Part shown: positions 1 to 12,213 of the stretch, piece after piece | Numbering within the stretch: the first letter of the stretch is position 1 | Layout: every line of letters starts with the position of its first letter | Assembly (NCBI GenBank): GCA_023105745.1 | Contig: JALGQZ010000014.1 | Location: 6,354,888 to 6,418,887, forward strand | Length of the DNA: 64,000 bases | Origin: Austropuccinia psidii | Lineage: Eukaryota; Basidiomycota; Pucciniomycetes; Pucciniales; Sphaerophragmiaceae | Direction of reading: 5' to 3' | Notes under the pieces: generated by a model | What the model was told of the DNA's origin: nothing | What the model saw: only the letters and a program-made list of their open reading frames with translations | The model's database searches: none | Translations under genes and position numbers: made by a program

Positions 1-1706
1 TGGCAAGTTCCCGAGATCGTCAAAGTCCAACTGATTGGCTCCTTGCCTTTTGGGGTAACGGGAAAGGATATTATTGTTTCTTTATGTGGAAGTTTCAATC
101 AGGACCAGGTATTAAACACAGCCATAGAATTTACTGGAGATCAAATCAGCACTTTAACTATTGATGAGCGCTTAGCAATCTCAAACATGACAACTGAATG
201 GGGTGCCTTAGCAGGTGTCTTTCCAATCGACCAAGTCTTAATTGATTGGTATCGTGATTTGTTGCGCAAACGAGAACTTTCAACTTTCATCAAAAGTCAT
301 TCAATTCCATCCCCAAATTTTGGCCATCCTCGTTTATCACAGGCACGAGTTGACAACTTGAATCACTTAGCTAACCAACTAAAGCCTGATCCTGATGCCT
401 ATTACTCAAAAACTCTCACCCTTGATCTCAGTACACTCGTTCCTCATGTTTCCGGACCCAATTCAGTCAAACTTTCCAATCCGCTATCTGCTCTAGAATC
501 TCAAAATATTCCTATCAACAAAGCTTATTTATTATCATGCGTCAACTCAAGAACTTCAGATTTAAGAGCGGCTGCCGAAGTCGTCAAGGGCAAGTCGGTA
601 GCACCTGGTGTTGAATTTTATATTGCGGCCGCATCATCTGTTGTTCAGGCTGAATCTGAAAGTAATGGCGATTGGGCCACCTTAGTAGAGGCAGGTGCCA
701 AGGTTTTGCCTGCCGGTTGTGGACCATGCATTGGTCTTGGGACTGGTCTTCTTAAAGAGGGTGAAGTTGGAATTAGTGCGACGAATCGCAATTACAAGGG
801 TCGAATGGGTAGTCCTTTAGCTAAAGCCTATCTTGCCAGTCCTGCCGTGGTTGCGGCTAGTGCCGTCGCTGGCAAAATTTGCGGCCCTCACAAATCTTCA
901 AACACCATCCCTCAAATCAGCATTGTTCATCATACTCAGCCATCGCTTCCTGTGTCTTCTAGTAGCCCTTCTTCGGATATTGAACCTCTATTACCCTCTT
1001 TTCCAACTTCCTTCTCAGGGCCTCTTCTGTTCGCACCTGGTGATAACATCAATACTGATGGAATTTATCCTGGAAAATACACCTATCAAGATGGTGAGAA
1101 ACGCATTAGAAATTTGCTTCACTCATTTGATTTTTATGAGATGTTAACACCAGTATCTCCACCATCACATTAGATATCACCGCTGAACAACAAGCTAAAG
1201 TTGTCATGGAAAATTACGACCCCACTTTCGCGGCCACGGTCTCAGAGCTATTTCCTTCATCAACTGAGCTGTTTACGACTTCTGTACAGAATCAAAACTT
1301 TTCTCAAAAGGCACTTCACAGCTCAAAAACAGGCAAGGGAGTGATTTTAGTATCAGGATATAATTTTGGTACAGGTTCATCTCGAGAGCAAGCGGCAACA
1401 GCCTTAAAGAATTCTGGAATTCCAGTAGTGATTGGAGGTAGCTTTAGTGACATTTTTAAAAGGAACTCAATAAATAATGGTTTAATTTGTCTTGAATCCC
1501 CACAACTTGTTAAAACTCTAAATGAGCGGTTTGGAAACTCAATTAATAAAGATAGCACCCAATTAACGATTACAACCGATTGGGAAATAGAATTGAATTG
1601 CATAACAAGTCAACTTGTTATCAAAACAGGAAATGGAAGCGAAGAATTAATTTTCCCAATTCAATCGATTGGAAGATCAGTTCAAGAAATGTGCGTTCAC
1701 TTTTGA
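1..1706 (+). CDS. LYS4: Homoaconitase, 3' part (5' end outside window)
   Basis: Homoaconitase is the [4Fe-4S] hydro-lyase of the fungal alpha-aminoadipate lysine pathway, converting homocitrate-derived cis-homoaconitate to homoisocitrate, normally in mitochondria. Base 1 is already in frame. The three expected cluster cysteines are visible: one in SCVNSRTSD and two in GCGPCIG, with the downstream aconitase motif GRMGSPLAKAYLASPAV. The C-terminal swivel domain is recognised by DNINTDGIYPGKYTYQD and GYNFGTGSSREQAATALKN. The frame break near 1094 is an intron, not a lesion: exon up to 1093, GTGAG donor at 1094, TTAG acceptor ending at 1173, exon from 1174, restoring YQDDITAEQQAKVV. About 541 residues are in the window, against roughly 700 for the full yeast enzyme. 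It ends at TGA 1704-1706. It is the only convincing host housekeeping gene in the window and looks functional. Confidence 0.95.
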
Positions 1707-2189
1707 TGGCTCGTACAATCTCACAAGAAAGTTGCTAATCAAACGAATGTATTTGTGATTTTATCTTTTGAAAACCCATAATCAATTTTGGGTGTGTGTC
1801 TCTTAATTTTATAAGCTTCTTGGCTGGTGGATTAGAAGGATGGGTACGAGAAAGGATTTAAAAGATCAGTAAACAAATCGACCGGAATTTTCGTAATATT
1901 TTGTTGAAAAAATTCATGACATTAGTTTGTGCTGCTTGAATATACTCTAGATTTTTCTGCACTTATTTCACTGTTTAAAGAATTCAAATCAAAAGGCATA
2001 CTGCTTACCATATTGACCACGACAGATTGAAGATTACTAATGACATTTTTGCCTTAACAAAAGGATTTTCTTTGTGACTATTCAATCAGACTTAACTCCC
2101 TTGTGGGTTGTTTTCATCGGTATCTTTTTCATGGAATTTGCTTTCCGGGTAAGCCAGGTTATCATTACCAAGGCAACTGAAAACACAAC
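1707..2189. other. Intergenic sequence downstream of homoaconitase
   Basis: This holds the presumed 3' untranslated region of the homoaconitase gene. I see no coding sequence or repeat. The base composition is less extreme than in the repeat regions further right. Confidence 0.6.
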
Positions 2190-2990
2190 CACCAATGTGC
2201 TTATCCTGGCTTAGAAAAGGCACTGCATTGGTGGTTTTTAGAGGCTCAAAGTAGGAGGTTAATTATCAGTGATCAAATCCTCATTGATCAAGGTTTAAAA
2301 ACCTCCTCAAGATTAGCTTTGCAGTTTCAAATGGTTGGTTATACAAGTTTAAAAAATGCACCGTATTAGAAGCTTTCAACTTCATGGTGAAGCTGGTTCT
2401 GTAAATATGAAAAGAGTGGAAATTGCTTGTGAGGAACTTCAAAAAAAGTGATAAGTCAGTTTTATCTACAAAATGTTTATGATGCAGATGAAACAGGCTC
2501 AATGTGGTGGTAAGTTTTTTTTTCTGTGAAGCATGCCTCCCCATCTTCAATATAAACAACAGCCATCTCAGGCCTCAAAGGGAATAAAAAAGGCTTGTTT
2601 GCCTATTAGCATATAATGACACTGGAACTCACACCTAAACCAGTCATCATTGGGACTGTCAAACAACCATGGTCATTTGTAAAAAACAATGATTTACATT
2701 GAGAATTTTGATGTTACTTTAATGAAGCTGCATGGATGACAACTTTTATCTTTACTAAATGGCCCAAAGAAATCAATTGTTGATTGCAAAGGTAGCAGCA
2801 ACACATTTTTATTTTACTTGCTAACTTTAGTGGTCATGTTAATGCTGTAAAGCTGGCCGAGGTAACTGATATAAAACTTCATTCCCCCCCCTAATCTCAC
2901 TAAAATCCTTTAGCCTTGTGATGCCAACATCATAAAGAAATGCAACACTCACTATTGAGAATAATTTGTTCAACATGTGGTAAGTTTATT
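2190..2990 (+). pseudogene. Decayed pogo/Tigger-like (CENP-B type) DDE transposase
   Basis: Fragments in several plus-strand frames line up in the order of a pogo-superfamily transposase. First comes a CENP-B-type HTH (ALHWWFLEAQSRRLIISDQ near 2221-2280), then SNGWLYKFKK near 2326-2357, then RIRSFQLHGEAGSVNMKR near 2356-2410. The first catalytic Asp block, VYDADETGSMWW, is near 2475-2515. VIIGTVKQPWSFV follows near 2645, a block like AWMTTFIFTKWPKEI near 2730, FSGHVNAVKLAEV near 2830, and LTKILQPCDANIIKKCNTHY near 2900-2955. At least four frame shifts or stops interrupt it, for example TGA after ELQKK near 2449. No terminal repeats were identified. The fragment order and family-specific wording of the blocks make the assignment firm although no open frame survives. 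The chromovirus at 3207 may have split its far 3' part. Confidence 0.85.
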
Positions 2991-3206
2991 TGATGAATCC
3001 AATGGCAAATCCAATCAAGATCTCTAAAATATCAAAAAAATTGAGGCAATCCTTTCAAAAATATATTGTAATTTTCAATCAACTCACTAAATGAAAGACT
3101 TCTGAGAATTCTGTGGATAACATACCCAGTGTAAGAAATGCAATTCAAGAAGTCCAAAGTCAATTAAGAAATCTAATTCACTGTGAGGGTCTCCTTGAAT
3201 GAAAAT

Positions 3207-5414
3207 TGTAAGGTTTGTCTGTGAAACTCTTGACAATAGTAGCAAATATCAAGAGTACTGTGAATGTCCTCAGTAGAAAATATAATATAATTAAATATTA
3301 CAATCACAAATCTATATAATTATTGAAAATAATTATATATATATATAAAAAGAAATTTAATTATTATTAAATTATTTAATAATAATAAGAAATCTTAATA
3401 ATTATAATGAATTATAATTATTCTATTATTGTTATAGTCACTGACAGTTATAACAATAAGAAGTGTAAAGCTCTTAATAAGACAATTGCACATGGAAAAC
3501 AATAATATTTATCCACTTATAAATAATATAAATATTATTTATGAAAGGAATTATTACACACACTGCTTAGAGATAATTCTTAAAGAAAAAGTCTATAAAA
3601 AAACAAATAATAGATAAAAGAAATATAGAACTTTAGAGAAAAACTTACTTATAATGTTTATTTAATACAACAAGTCAAGTAATAAAATTCATTATATTAA
3701 ATAATGATTATAAGTTAAAAACATGGTAAAAATCAATATTTCAAAAGATAAAACAACTTTTTATGATAAAAAATATGATTAAAGAGTTTTTATTTAAGAG
3801 GAACTTGTGGATTTTAAAAGATATTTAAGATAATGGTTTTATATAATAAAATATATTATTGGTGATTACAACAATAATCTGAATTCTATGATTTCAATTC
3901 TTTAAATTAAATTTAATAAATAATAACATAACTTTAATAATTAATTTAATAATAAGATTTCATATATAATAAAACTTTAACTGTTTAAATGCCTAATATA
4001 ATTAGAATGATTGATGAGTGATGGACAAAAACAGTGTTGTGTAAGCTCTTTTTATGCCTGCATAGCAGCTATCATGATTGATAATGGATATAGAGGGCAT
4101 GTACAGGTCAAAACTGAAAAACATTCATAAAAATAATGTTATTAACTTAAGGTAACTTACTTTTAATTCCAATTTAAAGTTACCCATGTTATTCTTAACT
4201 CCAAGTAACTTTAATCCTCTTTTGGATTAATTATTTTAAGTTTTAATATTAATTAACTTTATTTAAATTAAATTTAATCAAATGAAAAACTTAAAAATAA
4301 AGCTTCAAGCAAAAATATTTTAAACTCAATTTTTAATACATTTTTGAGGAAATCTTAATTTTCTTCAAGTATGATTAAAAGAGTAATTTTACAGGCTAAT
4401 TACCAATAAAACCTGTTTATAGAATATACTTAAAATTTAATTTATACACAGATTATACTAATTTGTAAGCTGTGTGAAAATTTCAAGCAAATTAATTAAG
4501 AATTAGGTTTTTAATGAATTTTTGAAGTTATTTCTATTTTTCCATGTAAAATAGCAATACACACCAAACCATAACTTTTGATAAGTTTATAATGATTGTA
4601 ACTTTAAAGCTTTAAGCTTATTTAAGCTTCTTAGGCTTTATTAAGCTTTGAAAGTTGTTAAAACCTTGATTTCAAGCTTGCATATTGGGATTTAACCTTT
4701 GGCAGCTTGAAATTTGTGTCCAATTTGGGACAAAACCAGTTTAAACTTTGAATTTAGATCAAAGTATAATCTTAAAGCTTAAATAAGGTTGAAAATTCTC
4801 AAATACAGGTGGCCAACCTTAATTGAATCCTTGAAGATCCAAAAAGTTGGGTACCCCAGATTTGTTTGGTCTTTTTGCTTTGTCCCACCTTTCTGCATGG
4901 TTTTTTCCCTTTTATTTATTTAAAGCCATACTATGGCCTTAAACCGTTTTAAATTGAACTCATGCAGGATTTACATTCTGTATGGAAAATCTTTAACCAA
5001 TTCAGTAAATATACATAACACTTCAATTTTAACTAAAATTGAACTAAAATTCCGGTAAGTTTGCATAAACCTTATGTAACTTTAAATTTAAGCTTATTTA
5101 AGCTTAAATTTAACAATTTTGATTTTTTTTAATAAATTTTCAATTGTACTGTGAGATTCTTAAATCTTCTAATAAAATAAGAAATAATCATTTTTTGGGT
5201 ATAAAATCCTATGGGTCTACACTAGGTTATTTTTAGTGTAGAATCCAAAAAATGACATAATAATTATAACTTTGTTTATCCAAAAAAAAGTTATAATTAT
5301 TTTTTGTTATTTTTTATTTTAAATCCAATTGATAAGTCTGTTCAAGATCAAATAAAATGTGTATAAAGCTATTTTTGGCCTTATGGTTATGTCATACATA
5401 CCTCACAGGCTCAC
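3207..5414 (-). repeat. 3' LTR of chromovirus copy 1 (2.2 kb)
   Basis: Bounded on the plus strand by TGTAAGG at 3207 and GGCTCACA ending at 5414. Its sequence repeats at 12214-14328, 49862-52047 and 55097-57290. Just inside the TGTAAGG end a short hairpin (CTTGA...TCAAG around one AT-rich loop) is preserved in all copies. On the element's strand this end is the 3' end of U5; the promoter should lie toward the GGCTCACA side, but no TATA or polyadenylation signal could be singled out in such AT-rich sequence. Confidence 0.93.
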
Positions 5415-5426
5415 ATTCCCTACCAC
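5415..5426 (-). other. Polypurine tract of chromovirus copy 1
   Basis: On the minus strand the bases directly before the 3' LTR read GGTGGTAGGGAA, purine-rich and in the place where plus-strand DNA synthesis is primed. The identical tract is present beside the LTR of copy 2 at 57291-57302. Confidence 0.75.
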
Positions 5427-5589
5427 CAACAAAAAATTGTATCACAATTTTTCCTTAGTATTGTACCCCCAATTTAATTGGGGGGGTATAATCCACTGTC
5501 CAACCTCTCTACTTATAGTTTCAAGTATGTAAAGCACACAATTAAAACTTTTTATTGAGGAATTGGTCTTCTGTCCTGTCTGAATCCTC

Positions 5590-7334
5590 TGAGAAACTTT
5601 TGGGAATAAGGTATTTTAATTTCTGAAATACATTCATCTTCATGTTGTGGATTTCTGTACCTAAGTATTCCCTTTCATTTCCCCCCTAAGTCTTCTTTCT
5701 TTCCAGAATTTTAGCACCTTTTTCTCTTCAATTTGATAAAGTGGTGGTAATTCTAAGGTTGTTTCATTTCTCAAAGGAAATATTTCCTTGTCAGTTGAAG
5801 TGTAATTTTTTACTAGGCTGACAAGGAGAGTTGGATGTTTATTTTCCAATTATCCTGACTGTTCTACTTTTACCAGATTTGTACCATTAATGGATTTAAT
5901 AATAAATGGTCCTGGAAAGGAATCTTTTAATTTCTTTGGGCCTTTAATATTATTCAAGTTAAAGGTTGAAGCTAGTATTAAGTTCTCTACTTTGAATTCT
6001 GGGGTTTTATGACTTTTATCCCACTTTTGTTTAGCATATTCAAAGGAATCAGTAATTCTTTTATTTTCATGATGCCTCAATTTATCAAGAAATAGCTTAA
6101 CACTTGAAGCAGTTGGATGAATATAAACTAAATATTTCTTCAAAGTATCAACTGGAAGCTTAGGGTTCCATGATTTTTCCAAAATTGCAGGAGTCTTTCC
6201 TATTGAAGCATGGATAGAAGTCTTGTAGGCTAATTTCAATGCTGGTATAAGTGTACACCAATAATGGGTAAAGCCATCATAATATTTAAAATCCAGGACA
6301 TAAGCACAAAATCTTCTGATCATGTCCTCAAGGGTCTTAATAATTCTTTCTGCTAATCTATCTGTTTGTGGATGATAAGCTGTTGAGAATGATAGTTTTT
6401 TACCCAAAAGCTTATGTAAATATGTCCATAAGGCTGATGTAAATTCTGGGTCTCTATCACTTATGATATTTTTAAAGAGACCAGTATGAGATATTACTCT
6501 GTTCCAAATTAAAAGAGCTGTATCCATAGCTCTGTCATCTTTATGACATGGAAAAAAGATAGGGGTCTTGCTGGACCTGTCTGAAATAACAAGACATGCA
6601 TTGTAACTTTTGTCAGAACCAGGTGGTAAGGCAGTTACCCAATCCATATGAACAACTTCCCAAGGGGTACTTGGTTCTTGGATATGAATTATTAAGCAAA
6701 ATCTTTTATCAGTAGCTTTATTGGCCTTTTTAAATCTGTCACAACTTTGACTGTACTCAATGACATCCTTTCTCCAAGATGGCCACCAAGCACATGTCTT
6801 AATTATCTCCATTGTCCTGTCTTCAGAAAAATTCCCAGAATAAATATTGTCATGGCACTCTAGTAATATTGTGTTAATTAGCATTCTACTACATAAGACC
6901 ATTACACATGTGTGTTTAGACCTATGATATAAGATACCATCAAATAAATGGAATCTGCCATTGTCATGTGATGTTTTCAATATATCATCCAAATAATTAG
7001 TGAAAGCTGTATCTTCAAAAATTTTTTCAAGTAGAGAAGTATGAATATGACAATTCTTATCTTGCTTATAGTTTTTTCTAACCTCTTCACAGAATTCTGT
7101 CCCTAGATCTGTGTTATCAATTCCTTCAATTGGAATTTGAGGTTCTGCATTTGTAGGAACATAAGCAGGATTATAAGGTGTATTGGGTAATTCCCATCTA
7201 CTCAAGCCATCAGAATTCTTGTGAATATTGACAGCTCTATGTACTATGGTCCTATTGCCTCTATACTCCTGTATAGCAATCTGCCATATTGACATGCATC
7301 TGTTTGGAGTTTCCATGTTAAGAAGTGATTTCAC
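5590..7334 (-). pseudogene. Integrase and chromodomain remnant of chromovirus copy 1
   Basis: The long frame (5850-7334) starts in the end of RNase H, passes the integrase zinc-binding region, the catalytic core and the C-terminal barrel. Catalytic acids are visible in [10 protein letters not shown] and SDRDPEF; the third lies in the block [13 protein letters not shown]. The zinc-binding HHCC is damaged: the second His of the intact copy (YSGHLSEDR) is Asn here (YSGNFSEDR). The frame runs out at 5850. The following tail, with FPLRNETTLELPP at about 5740-5790, leads into a broken chromodomain that continues to about 5590. Chromodomains direct integration to marked chromatin in chromoviruses. 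Not functional as read. Confidence 0.9.
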
Positions 7335-8200
7335 TGCATTAAAATCAGTAATGAATTAAAACACACTACCATAAAGATAATAATGAAGTTTTTTAAAAGC
7401 CTGAACAAGGCAAAGAAACTCCATTTGGCTTGCTCCATACCTAGCTCCCGTAGGTTTAATTTCTCTTGAAATAAAACAAATTGGTCCTTCATAAGGTTTT
7501 TTATTGAAAATTTGAACTTGATGAAGAGCTGCACCTAAACCTTCACCACATGAATCAATATAAAGCTTGTAAGGCAGTTTCCAGTCTGTAATCCATAATA
7601 ATGGTGCATTGGTTAAGGCATACTTGATCTTATCATATGATTGAATCCTTTCTTATGTAATTTCAAAGACAGTATGTTGATCAAAAATTTTGTACAATTA
7701 TCTGGAATGGATTGCAAAAGTCTCTCTAAATGAATATTCAAGGTTTCTCAAAAAAAATAACAATGTAATTAATATAGATTATTAACCATCCCTCTGATAA
7801 CTCATGTGAAAAAATGGCATTCATCATTCTTTTATAATGAGAGGGTGCATTTTTAATACCAAAAAGCATCCTCAAGTATTCATAAATACCACAATGAACA
7901 ATTATTATCAATAATAATCTAGAATGAGATGTCAAAAAACTCTAATGGAAAACTTTAAGGCAATACATAGAAGTGATAAATCTTGCTTTGGATAATTGAT
8001 TCAAAGTCTCATGGATTCTGGAAATTGGGTACCTGTCTGGAATAGTATAGGTATTCATTTCCCTGAAATCCCCAACCACCTTTGATTTATCATTATTTAA
8101 AGTAATTATTACAGGGGCTTTGAATTCTACTTCCTCATTATGTCTAACTTTTTCTAATGACTCCCAGTTTCATCAGCTCATTGATATGAGATTCCAATGC
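7335..8200 (-). pseudogene. RNase H and reverse transcriptase remnant with internal deletion
   Basis: RNase H fragments are recognisable in shifted frames at 7335-7660, for example the region matching ARYGASQME. The RT palm fragment at 7738-7935 retains GIYEYLRMLFGIKNAPSHY but carries YINY where the catalytic YIDD belongs, so polymerase activity is excluded. Compared with 59601-59826 in copy 2, about 226 bp are missing here: the sequence jumps from ATGGATTGCAAAA straight to GTCTCTCTAAATG at about 7718. This removes the segment between RT and RNase H. Short shared bases at the joint suggest a replication or template-switch deletion. Confidence 0.85.
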
Positions 8201-8983
8201 TTCTCTAGCCCTGGGGCTAGCTGGGTAAGCTGGTATTCTTAATAGTGGAGGGTAAGGTCTTTTCAAATTAGGCATAATTTCCCCTTCATGGCCTTTAATG
8301 GCACCTAGTGGCTCATTATCAGAAGCAAAGGCTTCCCTATATTGAAATAAAATTTCAATACAGTCTTCCTTCATTTCCAATGTTAATTGAGGACTAATTT
8401 GTGCTTCAATTAATTGATCTGACAAAAATTTCTCCTTATTAAAATTTCTTACTTGTCTGATGACAGTTATTTCTTTCTTCTCTAGAGGAAAAGCAAATTT
8501 TTGTCTTTTATTTTCCCCTATAGTGAAATATCTGTCTTTATGATTATTAATATCAATACCATAAATATTGAGATACTCATTTACAAGTATAAAATGTTGT
8601 GAAGTGCAGTTATTCATAACAAAAAATTTAACTTTCAGTCTGATACTTCCTGCAGGGGGAGGAAATATCATTGCTGCTTCAAGAATTCCCAAAGCGTGCA
8701 TATCTTGGCTAGCACTGGTGAATTTTATACTTTAAATTGGAATTAATTTTTCTTTCCAATTGGTATAGATTTTTTCAAGATAATCTTTTCCAACACATGT
8801 GCATAAGGCACCTGAGTAAAGATGTATCTTGGCTTCTTTGTTGTTTATCACAATATTAGTGATACAAGATGATCCAGCTGTATGAACTTTACCTCTGGCA
8901 GGCTTTGTTTCCTGCATTTTTTCATCTTTCATGTGTATGAGATTCATACACTCATCACTGTACTGTGGCAAGTGAGTATGCAC
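8144..8983 (-). pseudogene. Aspartic protease and N-terminal RT remnant of copy 1
   Basis: The 8732-8983 fragment carries the protease region, but the catalytic DSGA of copy 2 reads YSGA here, so the active-site Asp is lost. The 8144-8701 fragment contains the linker SQHFILVNEYLNIYGIDIN, the motif KDRYFTIGENKRQKFAFP and the start of RT, RPYPPLLRIPAYPASPRARE. A stop and frameshift separate the two pieces. The order matches the second copy at 59824-61215. Confidence 0.85.
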
Positions 8984-9064
8984 TTCTGTGACTTCAAAAG
9001 ATACATCAATGTTTCCTATACTAAGTTGATCTGGCAGTTCTTCTTCTTCAGAAGGTTCAGAATC

Positions 9065-11660
9065 ACTTTAATGTAAAGATAAATCATCTGTTTGTTTTGT
9101 GTCTTGAGCTTTTTAAATTTCTATCTCATTGATTCTTGTCCTTTTTGGACAAGTATCAACCAAATGATATGTACTTCCACATTTATGACCTTTCAAAGGA
9201 GCTTTGTCTTATGGTTTATTTGGTCTTGAAATTGGTTTCCCACCAGTCTTATTTTCTATTGGGGGTTTAAACCAATTTATAGAAATTCTTGTTCTGGTAG
9301 TGATGTCTTCCATGAAATTGATATAATCTTCTGTAGAGCAAGGCTCAATAAATCTTCTTATAGAATTCACAAGGTCACCACCATACTTTCTAAATATCCT
9401 TTTATGTACCATTGTTTCAGACATATCAGGATGAAGGTGTCAAAATTCTGTCTGCCAGACCTCAGCAAAGGGAACTCTTGCAGAAAAGGCTATTAAAATG
9501 GTTGAAAGACTGGTTAATACTGGCAAGTTGTAGATCACATTCCATCATGTGACAGTACCCCCAGGTTTAGAGTACTGTTTACCAAAGTGCATGTAACTAA
9601 TGGTATTACCCATGTCACCCTCATGGAGTTTCATTAGTCACAACAGGAGCCTACAAGGGATGGAACCCTTGTATGCCAATGGAGCGGAAAACCCAGAAAT
9701 GTCTGGTTGTTGAATTGAGACCTCCTCTTGTCTCCAACCAGAATTGAACCCATGATGTTGGTAACCGTTTCATTGTCACAATTCTGTCTGCAAGACCTCA
9801 GCAAAGGGAACTCTTGCCAAAAAGGCTATTAAACCAGTTGAAAGACCAATTAATACTGGCAAGTTTTAGATCACATTCCACCATGTGAGAGAAGGGAAGT
9901 TAATCTGTCTCTTTTGTTTAAGAAACCAGGAAATGGGCCCATCCCTCTCAATATTAAAAATGGCTTCTTCAAAAGAATTTTCCATTTTAAATCTTCAGGA
10001 ATCATTTGCCCATTTGGAAATAATTTCTTCTTTCCACCAAGGCCAGGAGTGTTTACCATGGTATTGTATCATTTTATAATACCATTCTTTTGCTGATTTT
10101 GTAAATAAGGAGTTTAATATTGCACTTATGTATTCATATGATATGTTAAAGTCTTCTTTAAACAGATCAATTGTCTTCATAAGCTCTATATGATTATATT
10201 ATCCTTCACCACTGAAGGTTGGCCATTCCTCTAGTTGTGGAATGTCCTTGAAATTAAAGGAAGTTTCCAATTCTGCATTGCTTGAAATTGTATGATGTAA
10301 GTCATTATTTAAGCTCAACACACTGCTGTAAAGCATTGGTGTGGACTGTCTTGGAGATTCATTTTTCATTGATATATTATTAATACTTGATTGAATATAT
10401 TCTTTCAATTCAAGTCTTTCTTTATCAATTTTTTCTAATTTCTCTTGGAAAAGAGCTGAATTATGACCAGTTGAATTTTCCAAGTTTTGAACTTGTATTC
10501 TTAATTATTTTCACTGTTTAGTGATGAAATAAATAGAATTGTCATCTGGTTGATTGAGTAAGGTGACTTTGGACTCAATTCTCTCACAAATATACGTCAA
10601 AGACAAAATATTGTCTTGACTTACATTTTATAGACCAATAATGGTCTTTTGTGTCTCTTTTAGTTGTAAAATTTATCTACCCAGCTTTTGTTGGATATAC
10701 TCCAAATTGTTAAGCTTTGCTAAAATTTCTTTATTACAATTTTTGAAAGGTCTATTTCTTTGAAAAGGATTGGTGCATTCTTTCCTCATCCTTGTTTTTG
10801 AATTCCATCAGAGTTCTTGCCATATTGAACACATTGTCCATGGCTGTCTTTTCTCTTTTTGGAATTCTGGAATTCTGCAGGTAAGGCTTGTTCCATTTTG
10901 ACTTTGCTTTTCCCCTTCCCTTTTGCTTCCTCTTTGGGGCTGGCCTGTCCTTTTTTGGAACTTGCTGAGGATTGAGGAGTTCCCTTGGGCTTTTTTTCCT
11001 TTCCTTGTGCCAACTTCTTCTTCTGGTCCTCTGACAACATGCTTTGGCTTTTACCCAAGATTTTATCTGTTGGACTTGTCCTTTGCAAGACACGGGTGTC
11101 TAACCTCTCAGAAGGTCCTCTGTCTTTTCTGGGCCCATGAAATTATTCACTTTAGGATGAGAGTTTATTGTGCCTATCCAAAGACTTGGAAGAAGTTCCC
11201 ACTCCTTCTGCTTTTCTGCAATAAACCAGTTCTTTTACTGAGACTGGTATATCTCTATTGTTGCCTGTTGGAAATGTTTCAGGTCTGACAACAGTAAGAG
11301 CAGTTATGTCAGCTTCTGGGCTCTCAATAAGAGTTTCAAACATGTTGGCTAGCCTTTGGGAACTGGTGGAAGTTCTGGAATATTCCATTTGTGCCTCTCC
11401 TCTAGGCTGAAATTATTGTCCTTTTGATTTATGACTTGAATGTCCTGGTCCAGATCCATTTTACTAGTTAGAGTAAGTGCTTCCACTTTTAGTAGGATTA
11501 ATTTCAAATAAATTTAAAGTAAATTAGGCTAAGAACTGGCTTGAATTCACCTTCTGGGCCTCTAAAGCATTCTTTGGTAATTAAACCCCTTGGTGCTGGG
11601 CTGGTTTAAATTTCAATACTTGACTCTGAGGGACTAGAGTCAGATGAGCTTTCTATTATG
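9065..11660 (-). pseudogene. Gag remnant of chromovirus copy 1
   Basis: Pieces at 9209-9424, 9895-10180, 10199-10483 and 10752-11388 correspond piece by piece to Gag of copy 2. They include the coiled-coil-like stretch LEKIDKERLELKEYIQSS, the capsid-like block EEWPTFSGEG to KEWYYKMIQYHGKHSWPW, and the basic Lys/Arg-rich segment. Further upstream, the reading of 11560-11660 preserves a leader segment (SSIEI, TSPAPRGLI) shared with 63240-63336 in copy 2. The zinc knuckle region near 9160-9180 is degraded. The gene is interrupted by the TRIM element at 9438-9890. Confidence 0.85.
9433..9895 (-). mobile_element. TRIM-type miniature LTR element nested in gag
   Basis: Two 117-bp direct repeats, 9438-9554 and 9774-9890, flank 219 bp of non-coding sequence. 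Each repeat begins TGTCA; the left ends TGTGACA and the right TGTGAGA. A perfect 5-bp duplication GAAGG lies at 9433-9437 and 9891-9895. Copy 2 shows the uninterrupted site at about 61540-61555, where gag reads straight through GAAGGG. That empty site proves insertion. The internal part, read on the minus strand, has a tRNA-like T-arm/B-box region beside one repeat (GGGTTCAATTCTGGTTGGAG). This may be a primer-binding relic or a captured tRNA fragment, as in SMART/TRIM elements. It has no coding capacity, so mobilisation must use enzymes from another element. Confidence 0.88.
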
Positions 11661-12189
11661 GATGACACTGGAGAAAACAGGAAAAATAAGTTATTTTATT
11701 GAATAATACAAAATAAATTATTAACTCAGCTTATTGGATAAAGTTTTTTTAATGTAATTCATGGCAAATTACATCAAAAATAAAGAGAAATGTCTAAAGG
11801 GTGATTGAGAATGTTTTTAAGTAAAGATTTTTAACTTTTAAATTTTTTATTTGACTTTTTATTTTATTTAAAGGAATAATAATTGTGAAATTAATAAGTT
11901 ATTAATAAAAATTGAATTATTATTCACTTTATACTAGAATGACTCAAAGAATAAATTTCAAGTCTGTGATGTGAAAAAGCCACTAGTTAGACAATAGAAT
12001 TTATTCCAAATCACTCAATATTATATTGTTTCCAATAATATCCTTAAGAAAAATATATTTATTAATATGATAAAGATTATTTATAAGGGATAAGTCCCCA
12101 AGAATCTAATATTAAAGTAAATATGGAAATTTTAAATCAAAAAACAGTAAAATAAGGTCTATAATATGATTTATGCCACAAAAATTGGT

Positions 12190-12213
12190 TAAAATCATGG
12201 GCAGGACGTCAAA
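12190..12213 (-). other. Presumed primer-binding site region of copy 1
   Basis: On the minus strand the sequence following the 5' LTR end CTTACA reads TTTGACGTCCTGCCCATG. The same place in copy 2 reads TTTGGGGGCCTGTCCATG (63875-63892). The position is right for a primer-binding site, but I could not match it to a particular tRNA 3' end. Confidence 0.45.

Noticed and set aside
1094..1205. Apparent frameshift or truncation in homoaconitase
   Set aside because: GT-AG boundaries at 1094 and 1173 restore a continuous, family-typical protein, so it is an intron.
2281..2559. 92-codon minus-strand frame
   Set aside because: It is antisense to the readable pogo-type transposase blocks.
10923..11288. 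121-codon plus-strand frame
   Set aside because: Antisense shadow of the low-complexity basic region of gag; the same shadow appears at 62427-62968 in copy 2.
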